Below, one piece after another: positions 46,190 to 54,401 of a DNA stretch of 64,000 nt; positions within the stretch are counted from its first letter, which is position 1; each line of letters starts with the position of its first letter. The stretch is from Nocardioides lacusdianchii. Lineage in GTDB: Bacteria; Actinomycetota; Actinomycetes; Propionibacteriales; Nocardioidaceae. The position numbers and the translations under genes were made by a program. The notes beneath the pieces were generated by a model. That model searched no databases and had not been told where the DNA came from. It saw nothing but the letters and a program-made list of their open reading frames with translations. Location of the stretch: positions 124,001-188,000 of the forward strand of contig NZ_JADHZD010000003.1 in assembly GCF_020102855.1 (NCBI RefSeq). The letters are read 5' to 3'.

Positions 46190-46885
46190 TCAGTACCAGT
46201 TGTTGCCCTGCTTGAAGCTCCACGCGCTGCACGGCGTGCCGTAGGTGTCCCGGATGTACTCCAGGCCCCACCGGATCTGCGACTCCGCGGAGGTCATGTA
46301 GTCGGCCGGGAGGTCGTGGAGCTGCGTCAGCGCCTGCGGGATGCCGTACGCCGACGACGTCGGGTTGTCGGCGTCGACGCGCCAGTCGGACTCGCTGACG
46401 TAGAGCTGGTCGAGGCACGAGAACTGGTCGGAGGAAAAGCCGTACGCCGGCAGCAGCGCGCGGGCGATGTCGCGCGGGTCGCCCTCGGACAGCGTCTCGG
46501 AGCGGGTGACCGCGGAGCCGGCCGACATCTCAAGCGCGGCGGCCTTGGTGGCGTCCGTGCGCCGCGCGGAGCGGGAGACCGTGGTGCGCTCCCGGGGCTG
46601 CTCGGGAGCCGCCGCGCCGGCGCCGGCGCCGGCGACGCCGGACGCGTCGGTGGTCGGCGTACTGCTGGACGTCGCGGTGCCGGTCGGCGCGGCGACGTCT
46701 GCCGCCGCCGGGGTCAGCACGTCCGGGTCCTGCGCTGCCAGGCCGCCGCTGACGCTCACGCCGGTCGCCGCGGCCGCGAGGCCGGACAGGACGAGGCCGG
46801 TGCGCAGGGCTCGACGCGAGGCACGCGCGGCCTTGTGCTTGCCGGGGGCGCGGTGCGTGGGGACGTACTTGTCAGGCTTGGGCAC
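46190..46885 (-). CDS. Secreted transglycosylase-like protein
   Basis: A 231-residue exported protein: basic N-terminus, hydrophobic segment (about 28-50), Ala/Thr/Pro linker, then a lysozyme-like C-terminal domain (about 150-231) with FSCLDQLYVSESDWRVDADNPTSSAYGIPQA, as in aggregation-promoting-factor and lytic transglycosylase proteins. The glutamate in YVSESDW is the likely catalytic acid. Role: peptidoglycan remodelling in growth or division. The upstream 364-base gap has an MtrA-like repeat, typical for such genes in actinobacteria. Confidence 0.85.
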   Translation of the reverse strand: MPKPDKYVPTHRAPGKHKAARASRRALRTGLVLSGLAAAATGVSVSGGLAAQDPDVLTPAAADVAAPTGTATSSSTPTTDASGVAGAGAGAAAPEQPRERTTVSRSARRTDATKAAALEMSAGSAVTRSETLSEGDPRDIARALLPAYGFSSDQFSCLDQLYVSESDWRVDADNPTSSAYGIPQALTQLHDLPADYMTSAESQIRWGLEYIRDTYGTPCSAWSFKQGNNWY

Positions 46886-47006
46886 GAGAGCTCACGGGGG
46901 GTCGACGACGGGGGTGCACGCGTCGCGAGGACGCGCGGACGACCGTCCCGGACCCGGGCGGTGGAACGAGGTCCTGGCGGGGTCCCCCGACCCTGCCGAC
47001 GACCAA

Positions 47007-47023
47007 GATCACGAAACGGTCAC
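47007..47023 (-). promoter_or_regulatory. MtrA-like direct repeat
   Basis: On the minus strand GTGACCGTTTCGTGATC is GTGAC-N6-GTGAT, close to the GTnAC direct repeats bound by the MtrA response regulator ahead of cell-wall hydrolase genes. It lies 122 bases before the transglycosylase start. Confidence 0.4.
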
Positions 47024-47117
47024 GAGCCACCATGCATGAGGCGCGGAGGGCGTGCAAACCGAACCCCACAACTGCTCGCGCCTCATTCGTCACATGAGCC
47101 ACTGGCGCCGCTTTGCT

Positions 47118-47223
47118 CCCACCTGTCACACGCCCGGCGGGCCAGGTGGGGGAAGTCTTGCGGAGTTGGGGCGTTGCAACACCCCAACAGCGCGGGAGTC
47201 CCCGCTTGAGCGGGGACTCCCGC
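47118..47223. repeat. Three adjacent inverted repeats, including phoH terminator
   Basis: CCCACCTG (47118-47125) / CAGGTGGG (47143-47150); GTTGGGG (47165-47171) / CCCCAAC (47182-47188) with GTTGCAAC inside; and GCGGGAGTCCCCGCT (47192-47206) / AGCGGGGACTCCCGC (47209-47223), a perfect 15-bp stem with a two-base loop. The last lies 27 bases after the phoH stop on the minus strand and can terminate it. Confidence 0.65.
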
Positions 47224-47249
47224 ACGAGGCGAGACGAGGCAACAACACC

Positions 47250-48590
47250 TCAGAGCGTGACGTCCTCCAGCATCTCCGTCACGAGCGCCGCGATGGGCGA
47301 GCGCTCGGAGCGGGTGAGCGTGACGTGCGCGAAGAGCGGGTGGCCCTTGAGCTTCTCGACCACCGCCACGATGCCGTCGTGGCGTCCGACCCGCAGGTTG
47401 TCGCGCTGGGCGACGTCGTGGGTGAGCACGACCTTGGAGTTGGCGCCGATGCGCGAGAGGACCGTCAGGAGGACGTTGCGCTCCAGCGACTGCGCCTCGT
47501 CGACGATGACGAAGGCGTCGTGCAGCGACCGGCCGCGGATGTGGGTCAGCGGCAACACCTCGAGCATCCCGCGGTCCATCACCTCGTCGATGACGTCCTT
47601 GCCGGTGAGCGCGCCCAGGGTGTCGAAGACGGCCTGGGCCCAGGGGGACATCTTCTCGTTCTCCGAGCCGGGGAGGTAGCCGAGCTCCTGGCCGCCGACG
47701 GCGAAGAGCGGACGGAAGACCACGACCTTCTTGTGGTGGCGGCGCTCCATCACGGCCTCGAGGCCCGCGCACAGCGCCATCGCGGACTTGCCGGTGCCGG
47801 CCCGCCCACCCAGGGAGACGATGCCGACCTCGGGGTCGAGGAGCATCTCCAGCGCCACCCGCTGCTCGGCTGAGCGGCCGTGGATCCCGAAGGCGTCGCG
47901 GTCGCCGCGGACCAGGTGCACCCGCTTGTCCGCGCCGACCCGCCCCAGCGCCGTGCCGCGCTCGGAGAGCAGCACGAGGCCGTTGTGGCACGGCAGGTCG
48001 CGTGCGTCGGCGAGGTCGATGACACCGTCCTCGTAGAGCTCGTCGAGATCGGCGGCCGGCACCTCCAGCTCCGTCATGCCGGTGTAGCCCGAGTCGCTGA
48101 TCGTCTCGGCGCGGTACTCCTGGGCGTCGAGGCCGACGGCCGAGGCCTTGATCCGCAGCGGGAGGTCCTTGGAGACGAGGGTGACGCGGTGGCCTTCATT
48201 GGCCAGGTTGCGCGCCACGGCGAGGATCCGGGTGTCGTTGTCGCCCAGCCGGAAGCCCGAGGGCAGCGAGGCGGCGTCCGTGTGGTTGAGCTCCACACGC
48301 AGGGTGCCGCCCTGCGAGCCGATCGAGACCGGCTCGTCGAGGCGGCCGTTGACGACCCGCAGGTCGTCGAGCGCCCGCAGCGCCGCCCGGGCGAAGTAGC
48401 CCAGCTCGGGGTGGTGGCGCTTGCCCTCGAGCTCAGTGATCACCACCACGGGGAGCACGACCTCGTGCTCGGCGAAGCGGGTCAGCGCGCCTGGATCGGC
48501 GAGCAGGACGCTGGTGTCCAGGACGTAGGTCTGACGCTCACCGCTGGTGGAGCCGGGCGATGCGGAGCTGGATGAGGACTTGCTGGCCAC
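47250..48590 (-). CDS. phoH: PIN-PhoH family protein
   Basis: A 446-residue two-domain protein. The N-terminal PIN nuclease domain (about 20-150) has [25 protein letters not shown] and [10 protein letters not shown] with the metal aspartates; the C-terminal PhoH ATPase (about 245-446) has Walker [11 protein letters not shown] and DEAQS as Walker B. PIN-PhoH (PhoH2-like) proteins are ATP-driven RNA helicase/ribonucleases in mycobacteria. GTG at 48590 was chosen because AAGGGG lies six bases upstream and the Ser-rich tail plus PIN domain begin there. Confidence 0.93.
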   Translation of the reverse strand: MASKSSSSSASPGSTSGERQTYVLDTSVLLADPGALTRFAEHEVVLPVVVITELEGKRHHPELGYFARAALRALDDLRVVNGRLDEPVSIGSQGGTLRVELNHTDAASLPSGFRLGDNDTRILAVARNLANEGHRVTLVSKDLPLRIKASAVGLDAQEYRAETISDSGYTGMTELEVPAADLDELYEDGVIDLADARDLPCHNGLVLLSERGTALGRVGADKRVHLVRGDRDAFGIHGRSAEQRVALEMLLDPEVGIVSLGGRAGTGKSAMALCAGLEAVMERRHHKKVVVFRPLFAVGGQELGYLPGSENEKMSPWAQAVFDTLGALTGKDVIDEVMDRGMLEVLPLTHIRGRSLHDAFVIVDEAQSLERNVLLTVLSRIGANSKVVLTHDVAQRDNLRVGRHDGIVAVVEKLKGHPLFAHVTLTRSERSPIAALVTEMLEDVTL

Positions 48591-48807
48591 GACTAACCCC
48601 TTGCTGCGGGTCGGCGCGCACACTCCTCGCCCGGCCCGTGTCATTCAACGGACCGGAGAGCTCCCATTCGAGTGCTCAAGGCTGCCTCCCGGTTCAGCAG
48701 GCTTCCCCACCTGCCGATGTCGCGAAAGTACGCCCGCGCGCGGGCCGATCCGGGGCGACACGCCCGAACGCGAGGTGACGGTCAGATGACGTCTGCCGAC
48801 GGGCGGG

Positions 48808-49587
48808 TCAGCCGCCGAAACGGCGCTCGCGCGCGGCGTACGCACGGATCGCGCGCAGGAAGTCGACGCGGCGGAAGTCGGGCCACAGCGCCTCGCAGAA
48901 GTAGAACTCCGAGTTCGCCGACTGCCACAGCAGGAAGCCACCCAGGCGCTGCTCGCCCGAGGTGCGGATCACGAGGTCGGGGTCGGGCTGGCCCTTGGTG
49001 TAGAGGTGCTCGGCGATGTGCTCGACGTCGATGAGGTCGGCGAGCTGCTCCAGGGAGGTGCCTCGCGTGGCGTGCTCGGCGAGCAGGGCGCGTACGGCGT
49101 CGGCGATCTCGCGGCGACCGCCGTAGCCGACCGCGACGTTGACCAGGATCCCGTCGATGTCCCTGGTCGCCTCCTCGGCGGCCTTGAGCCTGGCGGCGGT
49201 CTCGGGCGGCAGCAGGTCCAGGGCGCCGACAGGGTGGATGCGCCAGCGACCGGCCTCGGCCAGCGACTCGACGGCGCCCTCGATGATCGTCAGCAGTCCG
49301 GTGAGCTCCTCGGGCGGGCGGTTGGTGAGGTTGTCGCTGGACAGCAGCCACAGCGTGACGACCTCGACACCGACCTCCTCGCACCAGCCCAGGAGCGGGC
49401 GGATGTTGTCGGCACCGGCCTGGTAGCCCTCGGCGGTGTTGAGGCCGACGGCCTTGGCCCAGCGCCGGTTCCCGTCGAGCATCACGCCGACGTGCTTCGG
49501 GATCATCTCGGTCGGGAGGAACTTCACCACCCGGGACTCGTAGGCCGGGTAGAGCACCCGTCGCACCGCGTCCTTGAGCCTCACCAC
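48808..49587 (-). CDS. Short-chain Z-isoprenyl diphosphate synthase
   Basis: A 259-residue cis-prenyltransferase of the UppS family; makes short Z-prenyl or longer polyprenyl diphosphates for cell-wall lipid carriers. Signature PKHVGVMLDGNRRWAK (about 31-46, catalytic Asp in MLDGN), then LWLLSSDNLTNRP, VAVGYGGRREI, and the C-terminal RTSGEQRLGGFLLWQS and EFYFCEALWPDF. Resembles mycobacterial Rv1086 more than the long-chain enzyme. GTG at 49587 lies six bases after TACCAT (49594-49599). Linked by pathway to ispH. Confidence 0.93.
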   Translation of the reverse strand: MVRLKDAVRRVLYPAYESRVVKFLPTEMIPKHVGVMLDGNRRWAKAVGLNTAEGYQAGADNIRPLLGWCEEVGVEVVTLWLLSSDNLTNRPPEELTGLLTIIEGAVESLAEAGRWRIHPVGALDLLPPETAARLKAAEEATRDIDGILVNVAVGYGGRREIADAVRALLAEHATRGTSLEQLADLIDVEHIAEHLYTKGQPDPDLVIRTSGEQRLGGFLLWQSANSEFYFCEALWPDFRRVDFLRAIRAYAARERRFGG

Positions 49588-49593
49588 CCACCG

Positions 49594-49599
49594 ATGGTA
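49594..49599 (-). promoter_or_regulatory. -10 element of the isoprenyl transferase gene
   Basis: TACCAT on the minus strand, six bases before the GTG at 49587. No ribosome binding site precedes the GTG, so the message is probably leaderless. Confidence 0.5.
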
Positions 49600-49656
49600 G
49601 CGCCGTGTGACGGAGCCCTCTGCGTCGCTCGCGTGCGCGCGTCACCGCTCAACCGG

Positions 49657-49686
49657 TAATTTCGTCCCATGGAGACCACGACATGA
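49657..49686 (+). promoter_or_regulatory. Promoter and five-codon mini-ORF before trhA
   Basis: TAATTT (49657-49662) is six bases from an ATG at 49669 that opens ATG GAG ACC ACG ACA TGA (METTT). Its stop overlaps the ATG of the membrane protein at 49683 as ATGA. The GGAG inside the mini-ORF is also a ribosome binding site eight bases from that ATG. Confidence 0.4.
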
Positions 49687-50408
49687 CGCCACGCGACCGT
49701 GTCGAGCACGCCGTCGAGCGTGCTGGCGAGGTCATGGCCGACAAGATGGCCGAGGTCAAGCCCCACCTGCGCGGCTGGCTCCACGCCGGGACCGCACCGC
49801 TGGCCCTCGCCGCGGGCATCGTCCTCGTGGCCCTGTCGCCCACCCCGTTGACCCGCATCGGCTCCCTGGCCTTCGCCCTGTCGGCCCTGCTGGTCTTCAC
49901 CGTGTCCGCGATCTACCACCGCGGCAACTGGTCCCCGCGCACGTGGGCGTTCCTGCGGCGCTTCGACCACGCCAACATCTTCGTGCTCATCGCCGGCACC
50001 TACACGCCCTACGCGCTCCTCTTCCTCGACGGCACGGCGCGCACGACGCTGCTGGTCGTGGTCTGGGCGGCTGCGATCGCGGGCGTGGTCTTCCGCGTCT
50101 TCTGGACCGACGCGCCGCGTTGGCTCTACACGCCGATGTACATCGCCCTCGGCTGGGCGGCCGTCTTCTTCATCCCCCAGTTCATGGAGGGTGCCGACCG
50201 CTTCAGCAGCGGCGTCGCCATCGCCACCCTCGTCCTGGTCGCCGCGGGCGGCATCCTCTACACCCTCGGTGGCGTGGTCTACGGCCTCAAGCGCCCGAAC
50301 CCGTCACCGCGGTGGTTCGGCTTCCACGAGGTCTTCCACTCCTTCACCGTGCTCGCCTTCGCCGCGCACTACGTCGGCGTCTCGCTGGCGACGTACTCCC
50401 TGCGCTGA
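49683..50408 (+). CDS. trhA: Hemolysin III / TrhA family membrane protein
   Basis: A 241-residue seven-helix membrane protein of the PAQR/hemolysin III family. Motifs: HAGTAPLALAAGIVLV, SAIYHRG near helix 2-3, RRFDHANIFVLIAGTYTPYALL, and the C-terminal HEVFHSFTVLAFAAHYVG; the scattered His and Asp residues form the metal site of PAQR receptors. Bacterial TrhA has been linked to lipid homeostasis; actual haemolysis is not implied. ATG at 49683 has GGAG eight bases upstream and overlaps a mini-ORF. Confidence 0.9.
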   Translation: MTPRDRVEHAVERAGEVMADKMAEVKPHLRGWLHAGTAPLALAAGIVLVALSPTPLTRIGSLAFALSALLVFTVSAIYHRGNWSPRTWAFLRRFDHANIFVLIAGTYTPYALLFLDGTARTTLLVVVWAAAIAGVVFRVFWTDAPRWLYTPMYIALGWAAVFFIPQFMEGADRFSSGVAIATLVLVAAGGILYTLGGVVYGLKRPNPSPRWFGFHEVFHSFTVLAFAAHYVGVSLATYSLR

Positions 50409-50471
50409 GGCGTCCGCGCGACGGGTGAGGTCGCTCACGATCGGAAACGATCGTCGGGTCGCGGGCGTCGT

Positions 50472-50488
50472 ACAGGGGTACGCCCTGT
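50472..50488. repeat. Small inverted repeat upstream of the hypothetical gene
   Basis: ACAGGG (50472-50477) and CCCTGT (50483-50488) flank GTACG, in the gap after trhA. Could be an operator or a weak terminator. Confidence 0.35.
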
Positions 50489-50508
50489 CGCCGACCCGAA
50501 CCCGTGAG

Positions 50509-50913
50509 ATGACCCGCCCCGAGAAGACGCAGCCCGAGAAGACGCAGCCCGAAGCCCGCAAGCCCCTCCTCGACCTGTCCCTGCCCCAGCTCGTCGCCGG
50601 TGCGGTGGCCGCCGCCACCGCCGCGATCCTGAGCAGCCAGATCGGCCTGCTCGGCACGGTCGTCGGCGCGGCCTTCGCCAGCGTGGTGTCGGCGGTCGTC
50701 ACCTCCGGCCTCGTGGGCGGGTGGCAGCGCGTGCGCACGGTCCCGAGCCGCTTCCCGCGCAACGTGAACGGCATGCTCGTGACCGCAGCCGCCCTCGGTC
50801 TCGTCGCGGTGGCCCTCCACACCGGCGTCGACCTGCTGACCCGCGACCTCCCGCGTGACACCTTCGCCGCGCGCTGGCTCGCCGAGATCGGCGTCGGCGT
50901 CAGGCGAGGCTGA
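50509..50913 (+). CDS. Hypothetical membrane protein with EKTQP repeat
   Basis: A 134-residue protein with a charged N-terminus containing a duplicated EKTQP (two perfect 15-base copies), then hydrophobic helices (about 28-50, with LVAGAVAAATAAILSSQIGL and LLGTVVGAAFASVVSAVVTSGL; and about 90-112). The Gly/Ala-rich pattern resembles small actinobacterial membrane proteins without assigned role. I do not recognise a family. ATG at 50509 has no strong ribosome binding site. Its end overlaps the convergent DUF1353 gene by 14 bases. Confidence 0.62.
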   Translation: MTRPEKTQPEKTQPEARKPLLDLSLPQLVAGAVAAATAAILSSQIGLLGTVVGAAFASVVSAVVTSGLVGGWQRVRTVPSRFPRNVNGMLVTAAALGLVAVALHTGVDLLTRDLPRDTFAARWLAEIGVGVRRG

Positions 50914-51844
50914 CCCCGGAGAGGACGGCGAACACGGCGAGCGCCCCGACCACGACCACCGCGGCCAGCGCCCACGCCAGGAGGGCGGATCGGCGGGCGA
51001 GCCGCTCGAGCGCGAGGTAGGTCGCCCCGATGACGGCGACCCCGACGGTCACGTGCAGCAGGACGGCGAGCATCACCCCGGCGATGGCGCCGGCCATCCG
51101 CAGCCGCCCCCACAGCAGGCTCAGCGCGAGCGGCAGCACGATCGCCCCCGACAGCCCGCCGAACAGCTCCTGCCACCACGGCCGGTCCCCCATCCACGGC
51201 ACGTCGACGGCGCCGAACCACGACCGGTCGAACAGGTCGCTGGTGGCGCTCCAGCCGAGCCAGAGGATCGTCACGATGGTGAGGGCCGCCGCCACCCGGT
51301 AGGACCAGTGGCGCGCCCGCGACCATGGCACGGCGCGACCGACGAAGATCGTCGCGACCGTCACTGCCGTCCACACGATCCAGCGGCGGATGACACCGGT
51401 GCCGGTGTCGGCCATCGCGTCACGGAAGACCCGGTCGGCCTCGACCCGGTCGACGGTGCGCCCGTCGGTGGAGACGTAGGACGTCGGGTCGTCGCGCCCG
51501 GCCACCAGCGCGTCGTGCAGCAGCGCCGCCGGCAGGTGGGCACCGGTCTTGGGCACCAGCCAGGTGAAGAGCGCCGGCACCGAGGTCAGGTCGGTGCGGA
51601 ACGTTGCGTCGGCCGGCACCAGCAGCTCACCGAGGTGGCGGTCGCGGTAGGCCAGGCGGCGCTCCAGCGAGAAGGTCTCGATGCCCTCCTCGGCGTGGCG
51701 CTCGAGGACGATCCGCATCTCCTCGGCCGGGTCGGGCGGCTGGCCCGGAAAACCCTCGCGGGGCAGCGTGCCGCCGTCGTAGAACCGGCTGACCTGCTGC
51801 TCCACCTGGTCGGCCATCCGGCTGACGCGCTCCCGAGCCTTCAT
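50900..51844 (-). CDS. DUF1353 domain fused to a multi-span membrane region
   Basis: A 314-residue protein. The N-terminal half contains a DUF1353 domain (about 60-150: RDRHLGELLVPADATFRTDLTSVPALFTWLVPKTG, HLPAALLHDALV), a module mostly known from phage and small bacterial proteins. The C-terminal half (about 150-314) has five to six transmembrane helices. The function is unknown. ATG at 51844 follows CACACT by six bases (51851-51856, minus), consistent with a leaderless message. Divergent from the glycosyltransferase gene. Confidence 0.75.
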   Translation of the reverse strand: MKARERVSRMADQVEQQVSRFYDGGTLPREGFPGQPPDPAEEMRIVLERHAEEGIETFSLERRLAYRDRHLGELLVPADATFRTDLTSVPALFTWLVPKTGAHLPAALLHDALVAGRDDPTSYVSTDGRTVDRVEADRVFRDAMADTGTGVIRRWIVWTAVTVATIFVGRAVPWSRARHWSYRVAAALTIVTILWLGWSATSDLFDRSWFGAVDVPWMGDRPWWQELFGGLSGAIVLPLALSLLWGRLRMAGAIAGVMLAVLLHVTVGVAVIGATYLALERLARRSALLAWALAAVVVVGALAVFAVLSGVSLA

Positions 51845-51895
51845 CCATCCAGTGTGGCGCGCCGGACCGACATCTGTCCGTAGGGTGGCGCCACC

Positions 51896-53029
51896 ATGCG
51901 CCTCCTCTGCACCTTCGTCGGCGGGCTCGGACACCTCGCCCCGCTCCTCCCCGTGGCCCGCGCCGCGCGGGACGCCGGCCACGAGGTGGCGATCGCCGGG
52001 TCCGGCGGGCTGGTGCCGCGGATCGAGGAGGAGGGCTTCGCGGCGTACGCCACCAGCGAGACGTCCCACCACGGAGCGGCCACGAGCCGCGATCCCGCAC
52101 CGTTGGCAGTGATGGGCGCCCGGGCGAGCGAGGTGGAGTTCGCGCAGAACTTCGCCAGCAGGGGCGCCCGACGCATGGCGGGCGCCATCCCTGCGGTCAT
52201 CGAGGACTTCGGGCCGGACCTCGTGCTGCGTGACGAGACCGACCTCGGCACGACCGTCGCCGCCGAGCTGACCGGCGTGCCCGTCGCGACCCACCTCGTG
52301 CTGGCCTCCGGCCTGCTGGTGCGTCCCGAGCTGGTAGCCCCGGAGCTGGACGCCGTACGCCTCGAGCACGGGCTGGACGCCGACGCCGGGCTGAGCCGCC
52401 TGACCTCCGGCCTCGTCCTGTCCGACGCGCCTCCCGGCTTCCGCAGCCCCCACGCGCCGCTGCGCCTCGAGCCCACCCACTACCGGTCGAGCGCCGCGGT
52501 GCGGTCGCACCGCACGGGCAGCCGGCCTCGCGTCTACGCCACGCTCGGCACCATCTTCAACAAGACCTCCGGCGACCTCTTCGAGCGCCTCCTCGACGGT
52601 CTGGGCGCCCTCGACGCCGACGTGGTCGTCTCGATCGGCCGCGGCCTCGATCCCGCCGACCTCGGCGCGCAGCCCCCGCACGTGCGCGTGGTGCCCTTCG
52701 TGCCCCAGTCCGAGGTGCTGCCCGGAGTCGACGTGGTGGTCTCCCACGGCGGCTCCGGGAGCCTGGTCGCCGCGCTCGCCCACGGCCTCCCGTCCGTCCT
52801 GCTGCCGCTCGGCGCCGACCAGCCGCACAACGCGGTCCGCGCGGCCGAGCTCGGGCTCGCGTCGACGCTGGACGCGGCCGACGCCACCCCGGAGGCCATC
52901 GCCGCGCACGTGGGCACCGTGCTGCGGGACGACGCGATGCGCGCTCGCTGCGCCGCGGTGGCCGACGACGTACGCGCCCTGCCGGACGTCACCGCGGCAG
53001 TGGCGGCGCTGGAGGACGCCGTCGGCTGA
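51896..53029 (+). CDS. Glycosyltransferase, GT1/MGT type
   Basis: A 377-residue GT-B fold enzyme of the UDP/dTDP-sugar macrolide-glycosyltransferase type. N-domain: LLCTFVGGLGHLAPLLPVARAARDAGHEV (about 3-31); C-domain: RVYATLGTIFN, HVRVVPFVPQSEVLP and the donor-binding VVVSHGGSGSLVAALAHGLPSVLLPLGADQPHNA. Acceptor unknown; relatives modify natural products, lipids or xenobiotics. TAGGGT (51881-51886) lies nine bases before the ATG. Its stop region is duplicated (GCCGTCGGCTGAC twice). Confidence 0.88.
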   Translation: MRLLCTFVGGLGHLAPLLPVARAARDAGHEVAIAGSGGLVPRIEEEGFAAYATSETSHHGAATSRDPAPLAVMGARASEVEFAQNFASRGARRMAGAIPAVIEDFGPDLVLRDETDLGTTVAAELTGVPVATHLVLASGLLVRPELVAPELDAVRLEHGLDADAGLSRLTSGLVLSDAPPGFRSPHAPLRLEPTHYRSSAAVRSHRTGSRPRVYATLGTIFNKTSGDLFERLLDGLGALDADVVVSIGRGLDPADLGAQPPHVRVVPFVPQSEVLPGVDVVVSHGGSGSLVAALAHGLPSVLLPLGADQPHNAVRAAELGLASTLDAADATPEAIAAHVGTVLRDDAMRARCAAVADDVRALPDVTAAVAALEDAVG

Positions 53030-53050
53030 CCCAGCGAGCCGTCGGCTGAC

Positions 53051-54328
53051 TCAGTGCGGCGGCAGGAGCAGGTCGTTGCGGAAGACGCCGTCCGGGTCGA
53101 GACGCCGGCGAAGGGCATCGAAGGCGGCCAGGTCGTACGCCCCGGCCGGTGTGCGCAGCTCCGGGGTGGCCGCGATCTTGCCCCAGTGCGCCCGCGGCTC
53201 CCAGGGCGCCAGGGCGTCCTCGACCGCCCGGAGCGCCGGCATCACCAGGTCGGGGTCGGGTCGCCAGGTGAAGTGCGCCATGACCGAGTCGCGACCCCGC
53301 AGCGGGCTGAGCCACAGGTCGTCGGAGGCGGCGGACCGGATCTCGTGGACGAGCAGCGCGGGTGCGACGACGTCGCTGATGCGCGCGAGCGTGGGCAGCA
53401 GGTGGGGGGCGGCCTCCCGGGGCAGGAAGAGCTCGCTCTGGAGCTCCTCGCCCACGCTGGGCAGGTGCGAGGCGCGGAAGTGCGGGAGGCGTTCGTGCCA
53501 CGGGCCGGGCGACCCTTGCTGGGGGGAGGCGGCGGACGGGTCCACGCCCGGGACCGGGTGCACCTCGCGGGTGGCCGGGGCGCGCGAGGCCAGGCACGGC
53601 GCCGGGGTGCCCGGGTGGTCGAGCCGCTCCTTGACCCAGACCGAGGAGACCGTGGCCGGGTCAGACAGGTCGGTGAAGACGCTCACGCTGGTGCCGCTGC
53701 CCAGGACGGCGAGCATCTGCTCGGCCACCTCCGTCGCGGGCAGCCCCTCCCAGACCCGCTGGCGGACCTCGTAGGTCGGCTCGGTGCGCAGCCACAGCCG
53801 CGTCACCACGCCCAGCGCGCCGAGCGCGAGCACGGCACCGGCGAAGTCGGCGTGCGCGGAGTCGAGGCGCACCAGATCGCCCGACGCGGTCACGAGCTCG
53901 ACCGCGACCACGGCGGTCGCCAGCGATCCGAGGTCGTCGCCGGATCCGTGCGTGCCGGTCGCGCAGGCGCCCGCCACGCTGATGTGGGGCAGCGAGCCGA
54001 GGTTGTGCAGCGCACGGCCTCGGGCCTGGAGCACGGGAGCGACCTCCGCGTACGTCATCGCGCCGGGCACGACGGCAACCGCACCGTCGTCGCCCTCGAT
54101 CTCGACGGACAGGCCGAGGTCGCGGGTGCTGACGTGCACCCCGTCGGTGTCGGCCACGTTCGAGAAGGAGTGCCGGGAGCCGAGCGCCCGCACCCGGTCG
54201 CCGGCGGCGGCCGCGGCGGCGACCACGTCCTGGAGCTCGGCGACGCTCCCCGGGCGGACGAGCTCCCGAGCCGCGTACGTGAGGTTCCCGGACCAGTTGG
54301 TCCGGCGGCTGCGGTCGGGCGTGCTCAC
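53051..54328 (-). CDS. FAD-linked sugar/alditol oxidase
   Basis: A 425-residue VAO-family flavoprotein similar to xylitol/alditol oxidase and L-gulonolactone or D-arabinono-1,4-lactone oxidase. N-terminal FAD domain: NWSGNLTYAAREL, VRALGSRHSFSNVADTDG, VVPGAMTYAEVAPVL and HISVAGACATGTHGSG; C-terminal domain: HFTWRPDPDLVMPALRAVEDAL and HWGKIAA, LDPDGVFRNDLL. Substrate probably a polyol or aldonolactone. GTG at 54328 has GAGGAG five bases upstream. Divergent from the YihY gene. Confidence 0.88.
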   Translation of the reverse strand: MSTPDRSRRTNWSGNLTYAARELVRPGSVAELQDVVAAAAAAGDRVRALGSRHSFSNVADTDGVHVSTRDLGLSVEIEGDDGAVAVVPGAMTYAEVAPVLQARGRALHNLGSLPHISVAGACATGTHGSGDDLGSLATAVVAVELVTASGDLVRLDSAHADFAGAVLALGALGVVTRLWLRTEPTYEVRQRVWEGLPATEVAEQMLAVLGSGTSVSVFTDLSDPATVSSVWVKERLDHPGTPAPCLASRAPATREVHPVPGVDPSAASPQQGSPGPWHERLPHFRASHLPSVGEELQSELFLPREAAPHLLPTLARISDVVAPALLVHEIRSAASDDLWLSPLRGRDSVMAHFTWRPDPDLVMPALRAVEDALAPWEPRAHWGKIAATPELRTPAGAYDLAAFDALRRRLDPDGVFRNDLLLPPH

Positions 54329-54389
54329 AGGTGCTCCTCGAGGTGGGGGCTGCCGGGCCACTGCGTGCAGCGCGACCCGACGGAACGCC

Positions 54390-54395
54390 TAGTCT
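54390..54395 (+). promoter_or_regulatory. -10 element of the YihY gene
   Basis: TAGTCT, six bases before the ATG at 54402; leaderless layout. Confidence 0.5.
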
Positions 54396-54401
54396 GCCGC
54401 C

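Larger units (their letters stand above)
46886..47249. other. 364-base non-coding stretch with MtrA-like repeat and hairpins
   Basis: Between the transglycosylase start and the phoH stop, no gene is supported. The left half is the promoter/leader of the transglycosylase on the minus strand, with an MtrA-like direct repeat at 47007-47023. The right half holds three inverted repeats (47118-47223), the last of which fits a terminator of phoH. Confidence 0.6.

Noticed and set aside
46900..47100. Possible c-di-AMP (ydaO) riboswitch before the transglycosylase gene
   Set aside because: The minus strand has GGCAGG and GGGGGACCCC as in ydaO switches of such genes, but the second conserved half (GGGGTGAA-type) was not found, so the fold cannot be supported.
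48591..48807. A small gene between phoH and the isoprenyl transferase
   Set aside because: Two frames are open for 70-80 codons but lack start context and coding-like residues; the stretch is best read as the phoH promoter region.
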